Positions 1-4,629 of a stretch of DNA of 7,819 bases are shown one piece after another. The notes beneath the pieces are model-generated. The model had not been told where the DNA came from. It did no database searches and saw only the letters and a list, made by a program, of their open reading frames with translations. The position numbers and the translations under genes were made by a program. This stretch comes from Methanomicrobiales archaeon (GTDB lineage: Archaea; Halobacteriota; Methanomicrobia; Methanomicrobiales; JACTUA01): positions 1-7,819 of the forward strand of contig JAJRDC010000180.1 in NCBI GenBank assembly GCA_028678635.1, in the 5' to 3' direction. Position 1 is the stretch's first letter, and every line of letters starts with the position of its first letter.

Positions 1-445
1 GTTCGGCCTGGAGGACCAGAACTGCCCCCAGTTCAATGATGAGAATGACCATGAACACCAGGAGATACAGGGCTGATTCTGCCCGGTTGTTGGACAGGTA
101 GGAGAGGATATAGCTCCCCCCGTGCTTCCTGACGAGCCGGTATGCCTTGTAGATCCGGAACAGCCGGAAGATCCGCAACGACGGGATGATGGCCAGCAGG
201 TCTGCCCACCCGTAATTCCGGATGAAGTAACCGGACCGGGATGGCGCGGTGGTGAGCCTGAGTCCGAAGTCGTAGATGAAGAGCAGGGTGAGTACCGCAT
301 TGATGATAACGAGTACCTGGATGGCATCCGGGTCCATCGACGGGATGTAGGCTATGACCATGTTCGCGACGGACAGGATCGAGATCGCGGCAACGAAGAG
401 TTCGTACCCGAAGTCCAGTTCCTCCCTACGGGTGATGGTGAGCAT
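1..445 (-). CDS. Voltage-gated ion (probably potassium) channel, N-terminal part, cut by window edge
   Basis: The reverse strand is open from an ATG at 445 to the window edge (148 codons, no stop), so the C-terminal part with pore and selectivity filter is not visible. Four hydrophobic segments fit S1-S4: about residues 14-34 (S1), 42-62 (S2, with the FIYDFGLRL stretch carrying an acidic residue), 78-88 (short S3, WADLLAIIP, with Asp82) and 89-107 (S4). S4 has a basic residue at every third position: R91, R94, R97, K100, R103, R106. This is the hallmark of a voltage sensor. S5 begins near residue 124. The family is the six-helix voltage-gated cation channels of the plasma membrane, and prokaryotic members with this layout are usually potassium channels. 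The selectivity cannot be confirmed here. A GGGGA motif ends 9 nt before the ATG and a TATA-like box lies upstream. The gene is divergent from the DUF6325 operon. Confidence 0.85.
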   Translation of the reverse strand, partial: MLTITRREELDFGYELFVAAISILSVANMVIAYIPSMDPDAIQVLVIINAVLTLLFIYDFGLRLTTAPSRSGYFIRNYGWADLLAIIPSLRIFRLFRIYKAYRLVRKHGGSYILSYLSNNRAESALYLLVFMVILIIELGAVLVLQAE

Positions 446-478
446 GCAACATTCTCCCCTAGTCTCATTCGGCTCTGA

Positions 479-488
479 GTTATTAAAT
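479..488 (-). promoter_or_regulatory. TATA-like box for the ion channel gene
   Basis: The reverse strand reads ATTTAATAAC, about 39 nt upstream of the channel ATG. That spacing would start transcription about 15 nt before the ATG, leaving a short leader that still contains the GGGGA motif. A second AT-rich stretch further upstream (546-560, reverse reading) is an alternative. Confidence 0.45.
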
Positions 489-545
489 CTGGACTTTTAC
501 GCGAGAGAAGGCGGAGTGGGCACGAAAGGTGAGAATAACGGGAAG

Positions 546-560
546 TTTCATATAATAAAC
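546..560 (+). promoter_or_regulatory. Archaeal TATA box for the DUF6325-SHOCT operon
   Basis: The run TTTCATATAATAAAC is the most AT-rich stretch of the divergent intergenic region. With the usual 24-26 nt spacing, transcription would start near 578, leaving roughly 34 nt of leader before the ATG at 612. Confidence 0.55.
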
Positions 561-611
561 GGAGTTCATATTAGGGTGGAACCCTGACGAATCGGGGACT
601 TGCTGAGGATT

Positions 612-1076
612 ATGACAGGAAAGAAACAGGACAAGCCAAGCCCGATCATGGGCCCGGTTGACTACCTGGTGCTCATGTTTCCGGGGAACCAGTTCCGGGG
701 AGAGATTATCCCTGAGCTGAGCCGGCTGGAGAAGAACGGGATCATCCGGGTCATTGACCTGGTACTGATCTTGAAGGATGCCAGGGGAAAGGTCCTGATC
801 ACCGATATGAAAAATCTGCCGGCAAAGGCAGGCGACGCTTTCAGTTCCTTTGTCGAGAAGACCCGTGAATGGATGTCCCAGGGGGACATCGAGGCGATCG
901 CAGGCGTGTTACCGAACAACTGCTCGGCCTCGATCCTCCTGTTCGAGAATACCTGGGCGATCCCCTTCAAGGAATCGCTCATCAGGGCAGGTGCGGAGCT
1001 CGTGGACATGGGACGGATCCCGCCGGAAGCGATCAGAAAGGTGGAGATGGACCTGGCAGCAAAGGGAGGTGCGTGA
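612..1076 (+). CDS. DUF6325 family protein
   Basis: A soluble protein of 154 residues from the chosen ATG, with no signal peptide or membrane segment. The sequence matches my memory of the DUF6325 family (mostly actinobacterial, function unknown). It has a start-proximal MGPVDYL (residues 13-19), FPGNQFRGEI (23-32), a hydrophobic strand of the RVIDLVLILKD type, the late FENTWA motif (111-116) and RIPPE (135-139). Alternating short strands and helices suggest a compact alpha/beta fold. Start choice: an in-frame TTG at 600 and an ATG at 648 also exist. The family normally begins at MGPV, so the 648 ATG (142 residues) is a serious alternative, and the ATG at 612 has only a weak, close GAGG before it. 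The gene is followed without a gap by a SHOCT-domain gene, and in other genomes DUF6325 genes are also found next to SHOCT proteins (recalled, not checked). Its biochemical role is unknown. Confidence 0.85.
   Translation: MTGKKQDKPSPIMGPVDYLVLMFPGNQFRGEIIPELSRLEKNGIIRVIDLVLILKDARGKVLITDMKNLPAKAGDAFSSFVEKTREWMSQGDIEAIAGVLPNNCSASILLFENTWAIPFKESLIRAGAELVDMGRIPPEAIRKVEMDLAAKGGA
1065..1071 (+). promoter_or_regulatory. Shine-Dalgarno site of the SHOCT gene, inside the preceding gene
   Basis: GGAGGTG is a near-perfect archaeal ribosome binding site ending 5 nt before the ATG at 1077, and it lies in the last codons of the DUF6325 gene. It fixes the start of the short downstream gene and supports translation from one shared mRNA. 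Confidence 0.75.
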
Positions 1077-1334
1077 ATGAGAGGAAGAGGATTGATGCTC
1101 GTTGCGGGCATGAAGATGGGGCAGGCGCAGGCTCAGGCCCAGGCGCAGCAGCAGGCCCAGCATGCAGCAGAGGTGGAACAGGCAAAGCAGCAGGGGGCAG
1201 CACAGGCCCAGACTGCGGCACCGGCAGCGACCAAGGATGTCACGGCCGAGCTGCAGAAACTGGCCGAACTCCACAAATCGGGTGTGCTCTCGGCCGAGGA
1301 GTTCGCGGCCGCGAAGAAGAAGCTCCTGGCCTAG
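1077..1334 (+). CDS. Small SHOCT-domain protein with Gln-Ala repeat
   Basis: 85 residues. Residues 1-14 are basic and mildly hydrophobic (MRGRGLMLVAGMKM). Residues 16-28 are a QAQAQAQAQQQAQ repeat, and to about residue 52 the chain is Ala/Gln rich and probably extended or loosely helical. Residues 54-85 form a SHOCT domain: two short helices, the first LQKLAELHKSGVLS, then AEEFAAAKKKLLA. SHOCT domains (short C-terminal domain) usually end a protein and are thought to mediate oligomerisation or membrane/protein contact; no enzymatic role is expected. The ATG directly follows the TGA of the DUF6325 gene and has a strong ribosome binding site, so the two are cotranscribed and probably act together. 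The N-terminal segment is too short and too polar for a confident membrane anchor. Confidence 0.85.
   Translation: MRGRGLMLVAGMKMGQAQAQAQAQQQAQHAAEVEQAKQQGAAQAQTAAPAATKDVTAELQKLAELHKSGVLSAEEFAAAKKKLLA
1122..1160 (+). repeat. CAG-GCN hexanucleotide repeat coding for Gln-Ala
   Basis: Consecutive CAG GCN codons with a short CAG CAG CAG run encode the Gln-Ala tract of the SHOCT protein. Third positions of the Ala codons vary (GCG, GCT, GCC), so the repeat is partly diverged rather than freshly expanded. Confidence 0.7.
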
Positions 1335-1436
1335 GCACCCTCACCTCTTTTCCTGGGCCCTGACAGGTGATATCACTCCTGGGTTCATGGCAGGCCGGAA
1401 TCGCCCTGAACATCACGCTGATCCTGACGGTTGAGT

Positions 1437-1459
1437 CTGGAAATCATTATATGAGATCC
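1437..1459 (+). promoter_or_regulatory. Promoter (BRE/TATA) of the first SBF-like gene
   Basis: The core GAAATCATTATATG combines a purine-rich BRE-like segment and a TATA box, followed by GATCC ending 33 nt before the ATG at 1493. A GGGTGA ribosome binding site (1481-1486) sits 6 nt before that ATG. The layout is closely repeated in front of the second SBF-like gene. Confidence 0.6.
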
Positions 1460-1492
1460 CCCTGCAACCGGATCCTGGCAGGGTGAATTTTC

Positions 1493-2398
1493 ATGGCCGT
1501 GCTGCCGCCCGGACTGCTGTATGATATCGGCACCATTGCCATCTACGTCTTTGTCCTCTCCAGCATGTTCCTCACCGGTCTCATGGTGACCGTCGGGGAC
1601 CTGGTGGCGCCGGTGCGGAACCGGCGTCTCCTTTCCCTGGCCCTCATCTCCAACTTCATCATCGCCCCCCTCATTGCCCTCACCCTCATTGCCCTCATCC
1701 CCATGAACGAGGAGCTGGCCGCAGGCCTGCTCCTCGTTTCCATCGCCGCCGGAGCCCCCTCCACGGCGAAGGTGGCCCAGATCACCGGGGGGAACATGGC
1801 CCAGGCGGTCTCCATGACCGTCCTCATGACCATCATCACCGTCATCATCCTGCCATTCCTCCTCCCCTTCATCCTGGAAGATGCACAGATCGATCCTCTG
1901 TTCATCCTGGCCAATCTGGTGATGTTGATCCTGATCCCCATTCTCTGCGGGATCCTGGTCAGGAACCGCTCCGAGACGGTGACAGCCCGCCTCCTCCCTG
2001 TCATGGACTGGGTTTCCAACCTCTCCATCGCGGTCATCTTCCTGACCTACGGCATCCTCTTCCTCTCCCAGTTCGAGGGTATCATCAGAACGAGCTCCGG
2101 GGCCATCGCGGTGCCGGTGGCCATTCTGTTCACCCTGGCGGCCCTTGGGATCACCTACCTGCTCGGGCGGTGGTTCGAGGAGAATGCCCGGCTGGACCTG
2201 GCCTTCGGGGCCGGGTTCCGGAACATCACCGCAGCCCTTGTCGTGGTCTTTGCCAGCTTCGCGGATGTCCAGAACGATGTCTTTCTCATGGTGCTCATGG
2301 TCAGCATCTTTGCGGTCATCATCGTCTCCATCCTCGTGGGGATCATCTTCAAGAAGCAGCGGGATGCCGGGAAAAAAGAAAAGGGTTCCGGGGCCTGA
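1493..2398 (+). CDS. SBF/BART-fold (bile acid:sodium symporter-like) transporter, paralog 1
   Basis: 301 residues with about nine to ten hydrophobic helices in two related halves, the size and layout of the SBF (PF01758) family of cytoplasmic-membrane organic-anion transporters. Visible SBF landmarks are MFLTGLMVTVGDLVAPVRN (25-43), SNFIIAPL (53-60), the first crossover GAPSTAKVAQITGGN (87-101) and the second crossover FGAGFRNITAAL (238-249). In ASBT-NM the second crossover reads E260-V-x-M-Q264-N265. Here Glu is Gly and Gln is Arg243; only the Asn (N244) is kept. In the first crossover a Lys (K93) lies one position after the Asn115 equivalent. The positive C-terminal tail ends KGSGA. The start has a good GGGTGA site and the gene has its own promoter. 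The neighbouring gene is a clear tandem duplicate. The substrate cannot be predicted, and sodium coupling is doubtful. It could instead be read simply as a generic SBF-family annotation. Confidence 0.85.
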   Translation: MAVLPPGLLYDIGTIAIYVFVLSSMFLTGLMVTVGDLVAPVRNRRLLSLALISNFIIAPLIALTLIALIPMNEELAAGLLLVSIAAGAPSTAKVAQITGGNMAQAVSMTVLMTIITVIILPFLLPFILEDAQIDPLFILANLVMLILIPILCGILVRNRSETVTARLLPVMDWVSNLSIAVIFLTYGILFLSQFEGIIRTSSGAIAVPVAILFTLAALGITYLLGRWFEENARLDLAFGAGFRNITAALVVVFASFADVQNDVFLMVLMVSIFAVIIVSILVGIIFKKQRDAGKKEKGSGA

Positions 2399-2484
2399 TC
2401 CGGCTCTCTGTCTACCGGACCAAAGTCGCGATACGGGAACCCGGGCACCCTCACAGGGAAATAATGCCGGCCTTTCCGGAACGA

Positions 2485-2507
2485 CTGAAATCTTTTAATA
2501 GGGATCC
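2485..2507 (+). promoter_or_regulatory. Promoter (BRE/TATA) of the second SBF-like gene
   Basis: The core GAAATCTTTTAATAG is followed by GATCC ending 34 nt before the ATG at 2542. It shares the leading GAAATC, the AT-rich box and the trailing GATCC with the promoter at 1437-1459, at almost the same distance from the start codon. The ribosome binding site after it (AGGTTGA, 2529-2535) is weaker than that of paralog 1. Confidence 0.6.
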
Positions 2508-2541
2508 ATCAGCAACGTTCTTCCATACAGGTTGAAACCGT

Positions 2542-3450
2542 ATGGACTATCCTATTCTCTACAATATCGGGACCATTGCCGTGTACCTATTCATTGTCAC
2601 GAGCATGCTCCTGACCGGGCTTCTCGTGAGCTTCCGTGAACTCATGGCACCGGTACGCAACCGGCGGGTGCTCACCCTCTCCCTCTTCGCGAACTTCGTG
2701 GCCGTGCCCCTTCTTGCCTTCGCCCTGATCGCACTCATCCCCGCGATGAGACTGCCCGAGAATGCTGATCTCGCAGCCGGCCTCATCCTCATCGCCATCG
2801 CGGCGGGCGCACCGTCCACGGCAAAGGTGGCACAGTTCACCGGCGGGAACATCGCCCAGGCTGTCTCCATGACCATCATTCTCACCATCGTGACCGTCTT
2901 TCTCATGCCCTTCCTGCTCCCCCTCATCCTGCCGGGAGCACAGGGAAAGATGGGGAGCGTCTTTGCGAACCTTGTGGTCCTGGTCCTGATCCCCATCGTG
3001 CTTGGGATGCTCCTCAAGACCCGGTCCGAGCCCCTCGCGGCCCGGCTCAGGCCCATCATGGACTGGGTCTCCAACATCTCCATAGCGGTGATTTTCCTGA
3101 CCTTCGGCCTTATCTTCCTCTCCCGGATCCGGGAGATCGCCGGGAGCCCCTCAGGGGCCCTGGCCATCGTCGTCGCCATCGTCTTCACCCTGGGGGCCCT
3201 TGCCATCACGTACCTCATCGGAGGGCTCGCGAAGGAGTCGAGGCAGGAGATCACCTTCGGCGCAGGGTTCCGGAACGCGACCGCAGCCCTTGTCGTGGTC
3301 TTTGCGAGTTTCTCGAGTGTCCAGAACGATGCCCTCCTCATGGTGCTGATGGTCACGATCTTTGCCATCATCATCACCACCATCATCGTCGGGATTATCT
3401 TCAAGAAGCGGATGGATGCCGAGAAGAGAGCGAAGGGATCGGGTGCGTGA
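2542..3450 (+). CDS. SBF/BART-fold transporter, paralog 2
   Basis: 302 residues, clearly homologous to paralog 1 over its whole length (more than half identical by eye), with the same nine-to-ten-helix layout. Nearly identical blocks are APVRNRR (36-42), IAAGAPSTAKVAQFTGGN (86-103), MDWVSNISIAVIFLTFG (173-189), FGAGFRNATAALVVVFASF (239-257) and the tail ending KGSGA. The sodium-ligand positions are altered as in paralog 1: Gly-Ala-Gly-Phe-Arg-Asn in place of Glu-x-x-Met-Gln-Asn, with Arg244 and Lys95. The main differences are a four-residue insertion near 69-75 (MRLPEN region) and the sequences of the external loops. The gene follows paralog 1 after 143 nt and has its own similar promoter, so both may be expressed under similar conditions. 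Two paralogs could work as separate carriers with different substrates or as a pair; the sequence does not decide. A pyrimidine tract follows the stop. Confidence 0.85.
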   Translation: MDYPILYNIGTIAVYLFIVTSMLLTGLLVSFRELMAPVRNRRVLTLSLFANFVAVPLLAFALIALIPAMRLPENADLAAGLILIAIAAGAPSTAKVAQFTGGNIAQAVSMTIILTIVTVFLMPFLLPLILPGAQGKMGSVFANLVVLVLIPIVLGMLLKTRSEPLAARLRPIMDWVSNISIAVIFLTFGLIFLSRIREIAGSPSGALAIVVAIVFTLGALAITYLIGGLAKESRQEITFGAGFRNATAALVVVFASFSSVQNDALLMVLMVTIFAIIITTIIVGIIFKKRMDAEKRAKGSGA

Positions 3451-3462
3451 ACCGGGCCCCCA

Positions 3463-3475
3463 CTTCTCTTTTCTC
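3463..3475 (+). terminator. Pyrimidine-rich tract after paralog 2, possible terminator
   Basis: CTTCTCTTTTCTC lies 13 nt after the stop. Archaeal RNA polymerase can terminate at short T-rich tracts without a strong hairpin. No stable hairpin directly precedes it, so support is limited. Confidence 0.35.
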
Positions 3476-3532
3476 ATCGGATGCCGCTACGCAATTGCCG
3501 AAACGCAGGGAACGGGTCGAACGGATCTCACG

Positions 3533-3608
3533 CTGGAGGATAGTCCCGATACAGAGGGCATTCCCGACCCGTGGACCTTCCTCCAGGTGACGTCACGATG
3601 TCGGGACT
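3533..3608. repeat. Cluster of inverted repeats between convergent genes
   Basis: CTGGAGGA (3533-3540) pairs with TCCTCCAG (3579-3586). AGTCCCGATA (3542-3551) pairs with TGTCGGGACT (3599-3608, one G-T pair). TCCCGAC (3562-3568) can also pair with GTCGGGA (3600-3606). A perfect 10-bp palindrome GTGACGTCAC (3587-3596) spans the stop codon of the minus-strand gene. The arms cross one another, so the structures would be alternatives or a pseudoknot. A role in two-sided termination is plausible but unproven. Confidence 0.5.
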
Positions 3609-4483
3609 CTCCGCATCCTCTCCCGCAGGCGCACGCCGTTTACGATCAGGGTGATGCCCAGAACCATGGCGATGATTCCGAGTACCCGGGTGAGGATCAG
3701 GACGACGCGGACAGGCGAGAGAAAGATGAGGATCACGAGCACGAGGGAGATAACCCCCAGGGTGAGGCGGTAGTACAGTCCCTCGGGCAGCACCAGGAGC
3801 CCCTTCTTCGCCTTCCGTACGTTCAGGAATGAGACAACGGCACTGGCAAGCCCCCAGATCGCCAGGATAGCGAGCACCACCATGGCCCAGAACTGCATGG
3901 AGAAATAGAATGCGAGGCAGCCGACGAGGCAGATGCCCAGTCCCGATGCCACGGTCCCCCAGGAGATGCCCCCCTGCGCCCGGTACCGGATCCCCCGCGC
4001 CACCATGAGGACACCCAGGCCGATGATAAGCAGGGGGAAGATGATCAGGAAGAGGCTGTAGAAGGCTCCCCGCGGATCGGCCCAGATGAATGCCCCCACC
4101 AGGGTGATCACCGACCCGATCAGGATCTCCAGCTGCCAGGCCTTCCTCTGGACGTTCAGGATCTCCTGGGTTTCGCCGCTCCCCCGGGTCTCCATGACGA
4201 GGGCGAGGAGGGTATCGGTGATCATCATGATGAAGGGGGCGTCGTCCACCAGGTGCATCACCGGGTGCTTCTTGGGATCGTACTTGTCCAGGTGCACCTT
4301 CCACTCGGTCGCGGTCTCGTGGACGTGGTACTGCCCCTTCCGGTAGCTGGCAATCGTCCCCGGCGTGGGGATATTGATGGCAGACTTCACCCAGGCGGCG
4401 TCCAGAGGTTCCGTTACCGCTTCTTTGGGCACCGGGACCTCCAGCACACCCTGGTGGAGCGGTCCCAGGAACTCATCCAGCAT
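3593..4483 (-). CDS. HdeD-like (DUF308) membrane protein with soluble N-terminal domain
   Basis: 296 residues from the ATG at 4483. A TTG two codons upstream (4489) lies 5 nt after a GGGGGGA motif and is an alternative start; the ATG is 11 nt away. Residues 1-115 are soluble, without signal peptide, and contain His53, His55, His64, His73 and His77 close to Asp80-Asp81. Six hydrophobic helices follow at about 118-135, 141-163, 173-194, 198-220, 238-258 and 261-283. Their short loops, basic links (ARGIRYR, NVRKAKKG) and end-of-helix Gly patterns are typical of the DUF308/HdeD family, whose E. coli member has about 190 residues and is linked to acid resistance. The N-terminal domain is therefore an addition of unknown function; I do not recognise it. 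The gene lies downstream of the fusion transporter on the same strand, but 146 nt away and with its own TATA box. The tail is basic (RLRERMRRVPTS). Confidence 0.75.
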   Translation of the reverse strand: MLDEFLGPLHQGVLEVPVPKEAVTEPLDAAWVKSAINIPTPGTIASYRKGQYHVHETATEWKVHLDKYDPKKHPVMHLVDDAPFIMMITDTLLALVMETRGSGETQEILNVQRKAWQLEILIGSVITLVGAFIWADPRGAFYSLFLIIFPLLIIGLGVLMVARGIRYRAQGGISWGTVASGLGICLVGCLAFYFSMQFWAMVVLAILAIWGLASAVVSFLNVRKAKKGLLVLPEGLYYRLTLGVISLVLVILIFLSPVRVVLILTRVLGIIAMVLGITLIVNGVRLRERMRRVPTS

Positions 4484-4530
4484 TGTCAAGCAGGTCCCCC
4501 CGTGATCAGACTACAAAGGTTGATTGGCCG

Positions 4531-4540
4531 GCATATATTG
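4531..4540 (-). promoter_or_regulatory. TATA box of the HdeD-like gene with N-terminal domain
   Basis: The reverse strand reads CAATATATGC, centred about 50 nt before the ATG at 4483. It predicts a transcription start near 4510 and a leader of roughly 25 nt that contains the GGGGGGA motif. Confidence 0.55.
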
Positions 4541-4543
4541 GTG

Positions 4544-4559
4544 CCGAAGTAATTTTCGG
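4544..4559. promoter_or_regulatory. Dyad CCGAA-N6-TTCGG next to the TATA box, possible operator
   Basis: Two perfect 5-bp arms with a 6-nt AT-rich spacer lie directly upstream of the TATA box on the gene's strand, overlapping the place where the BRE would be. A repressor bound here could block TFB/TBP. The arms are short, so chance is possible. Confidence 0.3.
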
Positions 4560-4629
4560 GGATCTCCGGCCAGTTGTGCTGCGTATCGGCGAAAGTCAGG
4601 GAAATGCGGGAAGAGAGGGTCGACTCGGC

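Noticed and set aside
122..478. Open frame of 118 codons on the plus strand
   Set aside because: It lies opposite the ion channel coding sequence, is rich in Asp, Glu, Arg and Pro as expected of an antisense frame, and resembles no protein I know.
1122..1160. CRISPR-like or satellite repeat
   Set aside because: The six-base periodicity is within a coding frame and has no spacers; it encodes Gln-Ala.
2559..3404. Open frame of 281 codons on the minus strand opposite paralog 2 (and a similar one at 1543-2037 opposite paralog 1)
   Set aside because: Met/Arg-rich antisense shadows of ATC/CTC-rich membrane protein genes. Their similarity to each other only reflects the paralogy of the real genes.
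4107..4116. Palindrome GGTGATCACC as another regulator site
   Set aside because: It is inside the membrane-protein coding region, where GTGATC is a common codon pair, so chance is the simpler explanation.
3528..4304. 258-codon minus-strand frame overlapping the HdeD-like gene
   Set aside because: A different frame of the same strand, rich in Pro, Gly and Arg. The overlapping frame has six clean membrane helices and is the real gene.
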